From Paracoccus acridae (GTDB lineage Bacteria; Pseudomonadota; Alphaproteobacteria; Rhodobacterales; Rhodobacteraceae), in NCBI RefSeq assembly GCF_014642735.1, contig NZ_BMIV01000018.1:1-41333 (forward strand): a stretch of DNA of 41,333 bases, written 5' to 3'. The translations under genes and the position numbers were made by a program. The notes under the pieces were generated by a model. The model saw only the letters and a program-made list of their open reading frames with translations, made no database searches and was not told the DNA's origin. Shown here piece by piece: positions 17,730 through 25,916 of the stretch; position 1 is the first letter of the stretch, and every line of letters starts with the position of its first letter.

Positions 17730-18935
17730 TCAGACGCGTTCGATGATGATGGCGATGCCCTGACCCACGCCGACGCACATGGTGCAAAGGGCGTATTTCC
17801 CGCCGGTTCGGATCAGCTGGTACATCGCGGTGGTGACAAGCCGGGCGCCGGACATGCCCAAGGGGTGCCCGATGGCGATGGCGCCGCCATTCGGGTTCAC
17901 GCGCGGATCGTCGTCGGCAAGTCCCAGGTCACGAAGCACGGCCAATCCCTGCGCGGCAAAGGCTTCGTTCAATTCTATCACATCCATCTGGTCCAGCGAC
18001 AGGCCCGCGCGGGCCAGGACCTTGCGAACCGCAGGCACCGGGCCGATGCCCATGATGCGCGGTTCCACGCCCGCCGCAGCCATGGCGATGATCCGCGCCC
18101 TGGGCGTCAGGCCTTGGGCCTTAGCCGCGTCTTCGGACAGGATGGCAAGGGCCGCCGCGCCGTCGTTCACGCCAGAGGCGTTGCCCGCCGTCACCGTCAG
18201 GTCGGGGCCGTTCACGCCGCGCAGCTTGGCCAGCGTCTCGACCGTGGTGCCGGGGCGGGGATGTTCGTCGGTATCGACCGTGATGGGGTCGCCCTTCTTC
18301 TGGGGCACATGCACCGGCACGATCTCGTCGCGGAAGATGCCCGCGGCCTGGGCTGCGGCCCAGCGTTCCTGGCTGCGCGCGGCGAAGGCGTCCTGGTCTG
18401 CGCGGCTGATGCCGTAATCCGCCGCCACATTGTCGGCGGTTTCGGGCATCGAGTCGGTGCCATGGGCCTTCTTCAGCGCCGGGTTCGGGAAGCGCCAGCC
18501 GATGGTGGTGTCATAGACAGCATTCTGGCGCGAAAAGGCGGTTTCCGCCTTGGGCATCACGAAGGGGGCGCGGGTCATCGACTCGACCCCGCCCGCGACC
18601 ATGAAGTCGCAATCGCCCGCCCGGATCGCCCGCGCGGCCATGCCGATGGCGTCCATGCCCGACCCGCACAGCCGGTTGACCGTGGTGCCCGGCACGCCGA
18701 TGGGCATTCCCGACAGCAGCACGGCCATGCGGGCCACGTTGCGGTTATCCTCGCCCGCCTGGTTGGCGCAGCCCAGGATCACGTCGTCCACGGCTGACCA
18801 GTCCGCATCCGGGTTGCGCTCCATCAGCGCCTTCAGCGGCAGGGCGGCAAGATCATCGGCGCGCACCGTGGCAAGCGCCCCGCCATAGCGGCCGACCGGC
18901 GTGCGGATCGCGTCGCAGATGAAGGCTTCGGACAT
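17730..18935 (-). CDS. pcaF: 3-oxoadipyl-CoA / 3-oxo-5,6-dehydrosuberyl-CoA thiolase PcaF (PaaJ)
   Basis: Thiolase of 401 residues that performs the two CoA-dependent cleavages of the pathway, giving acetyl-CoA and succinyl-CoA. Nucleophile Cys90 lies in [17 protein letters not shown], the histidine near 357 in [17 protein letters not shown] and the second cysteine near 387 in [10 protein letters not shown]. It is the first gene of the large operon, placed behind a promoter with an overlapping PaaR-type operator. Paralogous acetyl-CoA acetyltransferases are similar; the operon context supports the PcaF/PaaJ call. Confidence 0.94.
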   Translation of the reverse strand: MSEAFICDAIRTPVGRYGGALATVRADDLAALPLKALMERNPDADWSAVDDVILGCANQAGEDNRNVARMAVLLSGMPIGVPGTTVNRLCGSGMDAIGMAARAIRAGDCDFMVAGGVESMTRAPFVMPKAETAFSRQNAVYDTTIGWRFPNPALKKAHGTDSMPETADNVAADYGISRADQDAFAARSQERWAAAQAAGIFRDEIVPVHVPQKKGDPITVDTDEHPRPGTTVETLAKLRGVNGPDLTVTAGNASGVNDGAAALAILSEDAAKAQGLTPRARIIAMAAAGVEPRIMGIGPVPAVRKVLARAGLSLDQMDVIELNEAFAAQGLAVLRDLGLADDDPRVNPNGGAIAIGHPLGMSGARLVTTAMYQLIRTGGKYALCTMCVGVGQGIAIIIERV

Positions 18936-18982
18936 ACGGACCCCCAGTCATTTCCAGATGAGGCCGATGATTCTCCCAATTC

Positions 18983-18996
18983 ATCGACCGATTGGT
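18983..18996. promoter_or_regulatory. Second PaaR-type operator, upstream of pcaF
   Basis: ATCGACCGATTGGT matches the pattern ACCGNNCGNNCGGT seen at 6389-6402 at eight of ten defined positions. It falls just downstream of the predicted -10 box of the pcaF promoter, over the expected transcription start, which is a classic place for repression. Flanking palindromic bases GATGA (18966-18970) and TCATC (18981-18985) may belong to a further regulator site. Confidence 0.6.
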
Positions 18997-18999
18997 CAG

Positions 19000-19029
19000 C
19001 TTATAGCAGCCGACACATTACATCGTAAA
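19000..19029 (-). promoter_or_regulatory. Predicted sigma-70 promoter of the pcaF-paaABCDE-paaZ-paaY operon
   Basis: On the minus strand TTTACG (19024-19029) and TATAAG (19000-19005) are separated by 18 bases. The -10 matches the consensus at five of six positions and the -35 at four of six. The start site would fall near 18993, inside the PaaR-type operator, leaving an untranslated leader of about 58 bases before the pcaF ATG at 18935. Confidence 0.55.
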
Positions 19030-19055
19030 CAGAAATGTGCATTATGCTGTAATGT
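19015..19055. repeat. 8-bp inverted repeat overlapping the pcaF -35 region
   Basis: ACATTACA at 19015-19022 and TGTAATGT at 19048-19055 are perfect reverse complements separated by 25 bases (centres 33 bases apart, about three helical turns). The pair brackets the predicted -35 box and ends one base before the paaX stop codon. It could be a PaaX binding site or the end-hairpin of paaX; the sequence does not decide between these. Confidence 0.5.
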
Positions 19056-19056
19056 T

Positions 19057-19887
19057 TCAAGCAAGCGCCGAAAGCCGCGCCTGCGTGCGGGATGTGGCTT
19101 CGGGCAGGGGGCCATCCTCGCCCTCCATCACGCGGGCGACATGTGCTTCTGCCAGCGGGGTCAGGGCGGTATAAAGGTCGTGGAACAGGGCCTGCGCATC
19201 CGTTCCCGGCCAGCCGGGAGGCAGGGCCTCGGGCGGAAGGCCGGGATCGCGCAGCAGGACGCCGCGATACAGATGCACCAGCAGCAGCCGCGCGATCAAC
19301 GCGTCCTCGGCCGACAGGTCGGCGGCTGCAAGGGGTCCGAAGCGGTCCAGCACCATGCGATAGCCCTGGGCAAGCGCCTCCAGATCCCAGAACCCTGCCA
19401 GCCGGGGCAACTGGTCCGTCCCCGCCACGGGAACCGCGCGCAGGACCAGCCCATTCCCATCCGGCAGATCGTCCCGCGCCGGGCAGATCCACAGATCGCC
19501 CCCCATGCGCGCCATGCGGTGGCGGCGGGCCAGCCCCTCGGGCATGTCGGGATGCAGCATCACCAGCCAGTCGCCCGAAGGCCGGGGCCGCGCGTAAAGC
19601 AGCCGCGCGGCATCCGCGAATTCGGCGCGGGCAGCAGGGGCCAGGCGATAGAAGCTGCGCCGCCCGACCCGTTCGCCTTCCAGCCGCCCTGCGGCGACCA
19701 GGCGCGACACGGCCGTGCGCACCAGGTTCTCGCTGATGCCGATGCGGGCGCAGATGTCGATCAGGCTGCCGATCCACAGGACCTCGCCGCGCGGCACCAC
19801 CACGTCGCCATAGACGGTGACGATGAAGGAACCGGCGGTGATCGGCAGTCCCGCCGTCAAGCGCTGGATCAGGTCGGTCTGGGTCAT
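19057..19887 (-). CDS. paaX: Phenylacetate operon repressor PaaX
   Basis: Regulator of 276 residues with the PaaX architecture: an N-terminal winged helix (SLIDICARIGISENLVRTAV then SRLVAAGRLEGERVGRRSFY), a central domain and a C-terminal domain with PRLAGFWDLEALAQGYRMVL and LLLVHLYRGVLLRDPGLPPE. PaaX represses paa promoters until phenylacetyl-CoA binds. I took MTQTDLIQRL at 19887; the frame is open for 86 more codons, but that part overlaps the FCD regulator gene and has no PaaX similarity. It lies directly upstream of pcaF in the same orientation. Confidence 0.92.
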   Translation of the reverse strand: MTQTDLIQRLTAGLPITAGSFIVTVYGDVVVPRGEVLWIGSLIDICARIGISENLVRTAVSRLVAAGRLEGERVGRRSFYRLAPAARAEFADAARLLYARPRPSGDWLVMLHPDMPEGLARRHRMARMGGDLWICPARDDLPDGNGLVLRAVPVAGTDQLPRLAGFWDLEALAQGYRMVLDRFGPLAAADLSAEDALIARLLLVHLYRGVLLRDPGLPPEALPPGWPGTDAQALFHDLYTALTPLAEAHVARVMEGEDGPLPEATSRTQARLSALA

Positions 19888-19943
19888 CGGCGCATCCGGT
19901 AGGGGGGTCGCAGTCCGGGGCCTAGGGGCAGGGCGGCGGGATG

Positions 19944-20576
19944 TCAAACCGGGTCGGTAGGGCAGATGCCCGCGGTGAACAGAACCTCGCGGGCGATGGC
20001 GCGCAGGTGGCCGCGCATGATGATGCCCGCCTGGGCTTCGTCGCGGGCGCAGATCGCCTCGACCAGGGCGCGGTGTTCGTGCCTGGACCGCCGCCAATAC
20101 TCTGCATGGTCCAGCCAAAGGGGCCAGATCGGCGCCAGCCGCCACCGCAGGTCGCCGCAGACCCGGCCCAGTTCGGCGTTCCTCGTCATCCGGCAGATCC
20201 GGTCATGCAGGTCCAGGCCCATCCGCCGATAGGCGTCGGGATCCACATCCTGCATCCTGCCAACCAGTTCCTCGATGGCGATCATGTCGGAGGGGGATGC
20301 CCGGCGGGCCGCAAGGCTGGCGCACAGGCCCGAGATTTCGCCCAGGGCCTCGAAGCGGTCCAGCAGCAGCACGGGGTCGGGAACCGTGACCCGCACCCCC
20401 AGGTCGGGATGGCGTTCCGCCATGCCGCAGGCGCAGACCTGATCGAGGGCCTTGTCCATCAGGGCATCGGCCGGGCCCGTGCCCTGCCGGCCAAGGCGCG
20501 TGCCGGCGGGAAGGCTGCCCCCCAGGATCGCCCGAATGATCTGTTCTGCAAGCCGGGTCGCATCAAGGGACATCAT
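19944..20576 (-). CDS. GntR-family transcriptional regulator with FCD domain
   Basis: Regulator of about 210 residues. The N-terminal winged helix starts LAEQIIRAILGGSLPAGTRL, the hallmark of FadR-type GntR regulators, and the C-terminal all-helical FCD effector domain runs from LLDRFEALGEISGLCASLAA to the end with metal-site candidates in GLDLHDRICRM and RHEHRALVEAI. Two tandem ATGs at 20576 and 20573 follow AAAAGGGG closely; a further upstream ATG at 20615 would leave only 28 bases to the divergent gene. Divergence from the permease gene at 20644 suggests it controls that transporter and the asparaginase. Whether it also affects paaX, 56 bases downstream, is unknown. Confidence 0.85.
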   Translation of the reverse strand: MMSLDATRLAEQIIRAILGGSLPAGTRLGRQGTGPADALMDKALDQVCACGMAERHPDLGVRVTVPDPVLLLDRFEALGEISGLCASLAARRASPSDMIAIEELVGRMQDVDPDAYRRMGLDLHDRICRMTRNAELGRVCGDLRWRLAPIWPLWLDHAEYWRRSRHEHRALVEAICARDEAQAGIIMRGHLRAIAREVLFTAGICPTDPV

Positions 20577-20643
20577 CCCCTTTTGGATCGCAGCGGCCCG
20601 GCTTATACAAGCCACGGATCCGCGAAGTCCGAAGGAGTGGTTA

Positions 20644-21645
20644 ATGTCCCTGCGCAGGGCCGAGGCCGTGCTGGCCCGTTTCGGCTTCGACCGCTACATG
20701 CTGATGCTGGTGCTGACGGTTGTGCTGGCGACGGTGCTGCCCGCGCGCGGCGTCGGGGCGACGATCCTGTCCCATGTGACCTATTGGGTGATCGCGCTCC
20801 TGTTCTTTCTTTACGGCGCCAAGCTGTCGACGGCGACGATCGTGGCGGGGCTTGCGAACTGGCGGCTGCAGCTTTCGGTGCTGGCGCTGACCTTTCTGCT
20901 GTTTCCGATCCTTGCCCTGGCGTTGAAGCCGCTGTCGCTGATCTGGCTGCCCACGGCCATCGGGGTGGGGTTCCTTTACATCGGCTGCCTGCCCTCGACG
21001 GTGCAAAGCTCGGTCGCGTTCACGGCCGTGTCGGGCGGCAATGTCGCCGGGGCGGTTTGCGCGGCGTCCATTTCGAACCTGATCGGGGTGGTTCTGTCGC
21101 CCTTGCTGTTCGCGCTACTGATCCCCCAGGGCACCGGCTATGGGGTCGAGCCTTCGGCGATCTGGAAGATCGTCCAGCAGATCCTGCTGCCCTTCGCGGC
21201 AGGGCAGTTGTGCCGCCCGCTTCTGGCAGGCTGGCTGGCGCGATATCGCAAGCCCACGATGATCGTGGACCGCGGGTCGATCCTGCTGATCGTCTATGCG
21301 GCCTTTTCGGCCGGCGTGGTGAACGGCATCTGGCAGGTGATCTCGGCCCCGTCGCTGGGCGTGCTGGTGGTCTTGTGCCTGGTCCTTCTGGCCATGGTGA
21401 TGGGCGCGGCGGTTCTGGTTGCGCGCCTGACGGGCATGGATCATGCCGATCTGATGGCGGTCCTGTATTGCGGATCGACGAAAAGCCTGGCGACCGGGCT
21501 GCCGATGGCGGGGATCCTGTTCGCGGGGCAGGACATATCGCTGGTCATCCTGCCCTTGATGGTGTTCCACCTGCTGCAACTGGCGGTCTGCGCGGTGATA
21601 TCGCAGCGCATGGCAGGGCGGCTGGACCTGAGGGCGGCGGAATGA
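20644..21645 (+). CDS. Bile acid:sodium symporter-like permease (SBF-like, YfeH type)
   Basis: Membrane protein of 333 residues with about ten hydrophobic helices. Typical of the SBF-like family are YWVIALLFFLYGAKLSTATI near the N-terminus, the glycine-proline crossover GFLYIGCLPSTVQSSVAFTA near residue 100 and DLMAVLYCGSTKSLATGLPM near residue 265, the two broken-helix regions of the BASS fold. It starts after GAAGGAGTGGTTA, a strong ribosome binding site. The substrate is unknown; an organic anion is likely. It is coupled to the asparaginase gene by an ATGA overlap. Confidence 0.88.
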   Translation: MSLRRAEAVLARFGFDRYMLMLVLTVVLATVLPARGVGATILSHVTYWVIALLFFLYGAKLSTATIVAGLANWRLQLSVLALTFLLFPILALALKPLSLIWLPTAIGVGFLYIGCLPSTVQSSVAFTAVSGGNVAGAVCAASISNLIGVVLSPLLFALLIPQGTGYGVEPSAIWKIVQQILLPFAAGQLCRPLLAGWLARYRKPTMIVDRGSILLIVYAAFSAGVVNGIWQVISAPSLGVLVVLCLVLLAMVMGAAVLVARLTGMDHADLMAVLYCGSTKSLATGLPMAGILFAGQDISLVILPLMVFHLLQLAVCAVISQRMAGRLDLRAAE

Positions 21646-22544
21646 CCCCAAGCATCACCCTGATCACCACCGGCGGCACCATCGCCAGCCAGCAGAATGC
21701 CGATGGATCCAGCACCCCCAGCCTGGACGGGCAGGCGCTGCTGTCCCGGCTGGGCGATCTGCCGCCGGTTCGGCTGCGCGTGGCCGATCTGATGGCGCGG
21801 GATTCGTCCACCCTGACGCTGGCGGACATGCAGGCGATCAGCGACGCAAGCGAGGCCGAACTTGCCGGCGGGGCTGCGGGCGTGGTGATCCTGCACGGCA
21901 CCGACGCGATGGAGGAAACCGCCCTGCTGCTGGCCTTGCAGCATCCCGGCGCGCCCGTGGTGCTGACCGGGGCGCAGTTCACCGACGACCACCCGCAGGC
22001 CGACGGTCCCGCCAATATGGCCGCCGCGATCCGGGCGGTTCTGGAGGGCGGGGGCGTGCGGCTGGCCTTCGGCGGGCGGGTTCTGCCCGCCTGGGGCCTG
22101 GTCAAGCACGCGACCGACAGCGCAGACGCCTTCCGCCTGGCGGCCGAGGCCGTGGCGCCGGACGTGACGCTTCGCGCCCCGGTGGACGCGGTGCGTGTGG
22201 ATGTGGTGGCGATCCATCCCGGCGCAGATGCCACGCATCTGGATGCCAGCCTGGCGGCGGGGGCGCAGGGGATCGTGCTGGCGGCGCTTGGATCCGGGAA
22301 CGCGTCCCCTGCGATCAGGGACGGGGTGGCGTGCGCCCATGCGGCGGGGGTGCCGGTGGTGATCTCCAGCCGGGTGCCGATGGGGCGGCTGACCGCAAGC
22401 TATGGCGGGGGCGGAGGCGGGCATGACCTGGTCCGCGCCGGGGCGGTCCTGTCGCGCGTGCTGCGGCCCGGTCAGGCGCGGGTGCTGCTGGCCGCGCTGA
22501 TCGCTGGGGGACAGGTGGACCGGGCGGCGGAACTGTTCGGTTAG
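21642..22544 (+). CDS. L-asparaginase (AnsA/AnsB-type)
   Basis: Asparaginase of 300 residues. The first catalytic threonine lies in TTGGTIAS (residues 9-16), the second catalytic group in HGTDAMEETA (85-94), and substrate-binding residues follow in LTGAQFTDDHPQADGPANM. The reaction is L-asparagine plus water to aspartate and ammonia. No signal peptide is visible, so it acts in the cytoplasm. The ATG at 21642 overlaps the permease stop by four bases; the open frame upstream is a shadow of the permease and regulator genes. Pairing with a transporter and FCD regulator suggests a small amino-acid or amide utilisation operon. Confidence 0.9.
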   Translation: MTPSITLITTGGTIASQQNADGSSTPSLDGQALLSRLGDLPPVRLRVADLMARDSSTLTLADMQAISDASEAELAGGAAGVVILHGTDAMEETALLLALQHPGAPVVLTGAQFTDDHPQADGPANMAAAIRAVLEGGGVRLAFGGRVLPAWGLVKHATDSADAFRLAAEAVAPDVTLRAPVDAVRVDVVAIHPGADATHLDASLAAGAQGIVLAALGSGNASPAIRDGVACAHAAGVPVVISSRVPMGRLTASYGGGGGGHDLVRAGAVLSRVLRPGQARVLLAALIAGGQVDRAAELFG

Positions 22545-22680
22545 GCCTCCGCTGACGGGGGCGCCATGCCGAACCACAGGCGCTGCAAAATGCCTATTCT
22601 TTCGCCATTTGCCCGCGCCGACCCATTGCCGCCCCTTGCCCGGCATTGCGCCCGGCCTGTGGCGTGTGCAAGCAGAACCC

Positions 22681-23268
22681 ATGTCGAAGCGCCTTCTGAT
22701 CGTTGTCGTCGAACCCGACCCGGACCGGGCGCAGCCCATCGCCGACGGGTTGCGGGATACGGGCGACCACGACATCCGCATCATCGCCGAACAGTCCGGC
22801 CTGGCCCGCCAGGTGGCCGATCTGCGCCCCGACGTGGTGCTGATCGACATCGCCAACCCTTCGCGCGATATCCTCGAGGAACTGGCCCTGGCATCCGGCC
22901 CCTCGGAACGGCCCGTGGCGATGTTCGTGGACCGGTCGGACGAGGGGCTGACCCGCGCCGCGATCGAGGCCGGGATTTCCGCCTATGTCGTGGACGGGCT
23001 GCGCCCCGAACGGCTGAAGCCCGTCCTGGACGCGGCCATCGCGCGGTTCCACATCTTCCAGCAGATGCGCGCCGAACTGGCCGCCACCCGCGCCGCGCTT
23101 GAGGAACGCAAGATCATCGACCGCGCCAAGGCGGTGCTGATGAAGGCCCGCGGCATCGACGAGGAAGCGGCCTATGCCCTGCTGCGCAAGTCTGCGATGG
23201 ACCAGGGCAAGCGCCTGGCCGACATCGCGCAGCAGCTTGTCATGGCGGCGGGGCTTCTGGGCAGATGA
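22681..23268 (+). CDS. nasT: Nitrate-responsive ANTAR antiterminator NasT
   Basis: Protein of 195 residues with an N-terminal receiver-like domain (RLLIVVVEPDPDRAQPIADG; LRPDVVLIDIANPSRDILEE) and a C-terminal ANTAR RNA-binding domain (EERKIIDRAKAVLMKARGID, EEAAYALLRKSAMDQGKRLA). NasT binds two-hairpin leader RNA and prevents termination when released from NasS. I chose MSKRLLIVV at 22681; the open frame extends 24 codons upstream without family similarity. The stop overlaps the nasS start by four bases, as expected for a stoichiometric sensor-antiterminator pair. Confidence 0.94.
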   Translation: MSKRLLIVVVEPDPDRAQPIADGLRDTGDHDIRIIAEQSGLARQVADLRPDVVLIDIANPSRDILEELALASGPSERPVAMFVDRSDEGLTRAAIEAGISAYVVDGLRPERLKPVLDAAIARFHIFQQMRAELAATRAALEERKIIDRAKAVLMKARGIDEEAAYALLRKSAMDQGKRLADIAQQLVMAAGLLGR

Positions 23269-24437
23269 TCACGCTGCGCCTGGGCTATGTTCCCCTGATC
23301 GACGCCGCGCCCCTGATCGTCGCGCAGGAACTGGGTTTCGCAGCCGAGGAAGGGCTGACCCTGGATCTGGTCCGCCTGGGGGCCTGGGCGCAGGCGCGCG
23401 ACATGCTGGGCGCGGGGCTGATCGACGGCGCGCAGATGCTGGTGCCCATGCCTGTCGCGCAGGCGCTTGGGCTGGGACCGTCGCTGCCCGCGATGGATCT
23501 GGTGATGGTCCTGTCCCATGGCGGGCAGGCAGTGGCGGTCAACCGCGACCTGGAACGCCGCCTGCGCGACGCAGGCCATGATTTCGCCTTCGACGATGCC
23601 CGCGCCGCCGGGATGGCCTTGCGCGGTGTGGCGGCGGGGAGGCGGCTGCGGGTGGGGGTGCCGTTTCCCTTTTCCACCCAGTCCGAACTGGTGCGTCACT
23701 GGCTGACGGGCTGCGGATTCCCGCCTGCCGACCTGGACCTGATCACTGTGCCGCCGCCGATGATGGCCGATGCGGTGGCGCGCGGGGATGTGGATGCCTT
23801 CTGCGTGGGCGAACCCTGGGCCAGCTTTGCCGTGGAACGGGGCCTTGCCGCGCTACTGCTGCCCGGCATCGCCATCTGGGCCGCGCCGCCGGAAAAGGGC
23901 CTGGTCCTGCTGCGCGGCTTTGCGGAGGCGCGCCCTGCGGAAACCGGCGCCTTGATGCGGGCGGTCTGGCGGGCGGGACGGTGGCTGGACGATCCCGATC
24001 ATCGCGGCACGGCGGCGGAAATCCTGTCGCGTCCGGCCTATCTGAACCTGCCCCCGGACCTGGCCGAACGGGGTCTGACGGGGCGCCTGACGATTTCCGG
24101 CCGCGGCGAGATGCGAAAGGTGCCGGGCTTTGTGGCCTTCAATGCGGGCGCGGCCAGCTTTCCCTGGAAAAGCCTGGCCGCGTTGTTCGCCGCGCGCATC
24201 GCCGACCGGCAGGGATTGGACCGGCAAGCGGCCATGGCGCGTGCCATGGATCATTTCCGCACCGACCTTTACCGCCTGCACCTGCGCCCGGCGGGCGCGC
24301 CGCTGCCCGGCGCCTCGCAACGGGTCGAGGGTGCTTTGGCCCAGGATCGGTCCGTCGCCGCCGAACGCGGCGGAATGATTCTGCGCGCCGATGCCTTCTT
24401 CGACGGCTTCAGCTTCGATCCCGCATCCGCGAACTGA
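23265..24437 (+). CDS. nasS: Nitrate/nitrite sensor NasS (NrtA/CmpA-like binding protein)
   Basis: Protein of 390 residues related to the periplasmic nitrate-binding protein NrtA but lacking a signal peptide, so it works in the cytoplasm. The N-terminus reads LRLGYVPLIDAAPLIVAQEL, followed by GFAAEEGLTLDLVRLGAWAQ, then GVPFPFSTQSELVRHWLTG and VDAFCVGEPWASFAVERGLA, and MRKVPGFVAFNAGAASFPWK in the second lobe. In Paracoccus, Azotobacter and Bradyrhizobium NasS holds NasT inactive until nitrate or nitrite binds. The pair is normally next to nasA/nasB genes; here a formate/nitrite-type channel follows. Confidence 0.93.
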   Translation: MITLRLGYVPLIDAAPLIVAQELGFAAEEGLTLDLVRLGAWAQARDMLGAGLIDGAQMLVPMPVAQALGLGPSLPAMDLVMVLSHGGQAVAVNRDLERRLRDAGHDFAFDDARAAGMALRGVAAGRRLRVGVPFPFSTQSELVRHWLTGCGFPPADLDLITVPPPMMADAVARGDVDAFCVGEPWASFAVERGLAALLLPGIAIWAAPPEKGLVLLRGFAEARPAETGALMRAVWRAGRWLDDPDHRGTAAEILSRPAYLNLPPDLAERGLTGRLTISGRGEMRKVPGFVAFNAGAASFPWKSLAALFAARIADRQGLDRQAAMARAMDHFRTDLYRLHLRPAGAPLPGASQRVEGALAQDRSVAAERGGMILRADAFFDGFSFDPASAN

Positions 24438-24683
24438 CCAAAAGCCGGGCATCGCGCGCAATCTTTCCGCGCCTATCGCCCGCAGCGGCCAAGGCAAGCA
24501 ACCGAGGGCTTGTGATGGCCGCGCCTCATGGCGATCCTGCATCCATGGCCCGGCGCAATGGCGCGCCAGCGGCCCGCGCGCAACGATGCGGCATTTCCCC
24601 AAGCGTGACGACGACGCCGGCCCCTGAAGGCCCGGTTTCCGCGCATCGACCGCCTTCGCCGCATTGTCCCGAAAGGAACGCCC
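24438..24683 (+). promoter_or_regulatory. Leader of the FNT channel gene with a two-hairpin ANTAR-type RNA motif
   Basis: Within this 246-base gap two adjacent hairpins carry six-base loops with A at position 1 and G at position 4, the pattern known for ANTAR targets. P1 is 24552-24567: a five-pair stem GGCGC/GCGCC around loop AATGGC. After an eight-base linker P2 is 24576-24592: stem with one bulged G around loop AACGAT. A third hairpin at 24617-24635 (six pairs, one bulge) followed by TTT could be the terminator. The 3' side of P2 (ATGCGGC, 24586-24592) is also perfectly complementary to GCCGCAT at 24658-24664, just before the ribosome binding site AGGA (24674-24677). NasT control of the next gene is inference. 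Confidence 0.6.
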
Positions 24684-25529
24684 ATGTCCTATGTCACCCC
24701 CACCGATTTCGCCCGAAAGATGATCGACGCCGGAGAGGCCAAGGTCTTCATGTCCACCAAGGACACGTTGATCCGCGCCTATATGGCGGGCGCGATCCTG
24801 GCCTTGGCCGCGGCCTTTGCCGTGACCGTCACCGTGAACACCGGCGATCCGCTGATCGGCGCGCTGCTGTTCCCGGTGGGCTTCTGCATGCTGTATCTTC
24901 TGGGCTTCGACCTGCTGACCGGCGTCTTTACGCTTGTCCCGCTGGCCCTGATCGACAGGCGCCGGGGTGTCACCCTGCGCGGGATGCTGCGTAACTGGGG
25001 CCTGGTCTTTGCGGGCAATTTCGCGGGCGCCTTCACCGTGGCGATCTTCATGGCGATCATCGTGACCTTCGGCTGGTCCGAGGCCCCGAACGCCGTGGGC
25101 GAGAAGATCGGCCATATCGGCGAAGGGCGCACCGTCGGCTATGCGGCCCATGGCGCGGCGGGGATGCTGACGCTGTTCGTGCGTGCGGTCATGTGCAACT
25201 GGATGGTATCCACCGGCGTGGTCGCCGCGATGATGTCCACCAGCGTGTCGGGCAAGATCATGGCGATGTGGATGCCGATCCTGATCTTCTTCTACATGGG
25301 GTTCGAACATTCCATCGTGAACATGTTCCTGTTCCCGGCGGGCCTGCTGCTGGGCGGCAACTTCACCATCATAGACTACATGATCTGGAACGAGATCCCC
25401 ACGGTGATCGGCAACCTGGTCGGCGGGCTGACCTTCGTGGGCGCGATGATCTATGCCACGCATCACAAGACCTCGCCCGAACTGGACCGCGACCCGGCGC
25501 CTGCGCCCGTGGCCGTTCCGGCGGAATGA
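24684..25529 (+). CDS. Formate/nitrite transporter family protein (FocA/NirC/NasH-like)
   Basis: Integral membrane protein of 281 residues with six hydrophobic segments and the FNT fold. Conserved features include LLFPVGFCMLYLLGFDLLTG near residue 55, RNWGLVFAGNFAGAFTVAIF near residue 100, the segment FVRAVMCNWMVSTGVVAAMM near residue 170 and FYMGFEHSIVNMFLFPAGLL near residue 205, which holds the central glutamate-histidine pair. FNT pentamers pass small monovalent anions; linkage with NasTS points to nitrite. The start follows AAAGGA with good spacing. It ends six bases from a convergent gene, with no terminator visible between them. Confidence 0.9.
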   Translation: MSYVTPTDFARKMIDAGEAKVFMSTKDTLIRAYMAGAILALAAAFAVTVTVNTGDPLIGALLFPVGFCMLYLLGFDLLTGVFTLVPLALIDRRRGVTLRGMLRNWGLVFAGNFAGAFTVAIFMAIIVTFGWSEAPNAVGEKIGHIGEGRTVGYAAHGAAGMLTLFVRAVMCNWMVSTGVVAAMMSTSVSGKIMAMWMPILIFFYMGFEHSIVNMFLFPAGLLLGGNFTIIDYMIWNEIPTVIGNLVGGLTFVGAMIYATHHKTSPELDRDPAPAPVAVPAE

Positions 25530-25535
25530 ACGCGT

Positions 25536-25916
25536 TCAGGGCGGCGAAAGCTGGATCCGCCACCCGCCCGAGGCATTGACCTGAACGCGATAGGTGCCGG
25601 GCGTCTCGATCAGGAAATGCCCGGTTCCCGCGCCGCCGTGATGCAGGTTCTGGGCCACCGCGTCGGTGGCGTCGTCCAGAAGATAGGCCACCAGGATCGC
25701 GTCGTCGCTGGCAAAGCCCAGAACCTGCGGCGCGGCGATGGTGAACGGCCCGGCCATGCCGCTGCCCTTGCCCTGGAAGGCCGTGGCGGGTGCCAGGGGC
25801 AGGGCGTCGTAACAGGCAAGCCGCGCCCCGTCATCGGGCAGGGCGCGGCAACCGGCCAGATCGGCATGGGCGGGGACCGCCAGCAGCCCCGCGAGGATCA
25901 CCAATCGACGGGGCAC
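25536..25916 (-). CDS. Small secreted protein with Cys-x8-14-CYD motif, unknown function
   Basis: Protein of 126 residues with a signal peptide (PRRLVILAGLLAVPAHA). The mature part starts DLAGCRALPDDGARLACYDA, a short two-cysteine motif seen at the N-terminus of many exported proteins of unknown role; the rest looks beta-rich (GTYRVQVNASGGWRIQLSP). It starts with GTG at 25916 inside the end of the pentapeptide-repeat gene (19-base overlap), so it is the sixth and last gene of the alcohol-dehydrogenase operon. I cannot name a function. Confidence 0.7.
   Translation of the reverse strand: MPRRLVILAGLLAVPAHADLAGCRALPDDGARLACYDALPLAPATAFQGKGSGMAGPFTIAAPQVLGFASDDAILVAYLLDDATDAVAQNLHHGGAGTGHFLIETPGTYRVQVNASGGWRIQLSPP

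Noticed and set aside
19941..21641. Plus-strand extension upstream of the asparaginase
   Set aside because: It covers the antisense of the FCD regulator and an alternate frame of the permease; only the part from 21642 shows family motifs.
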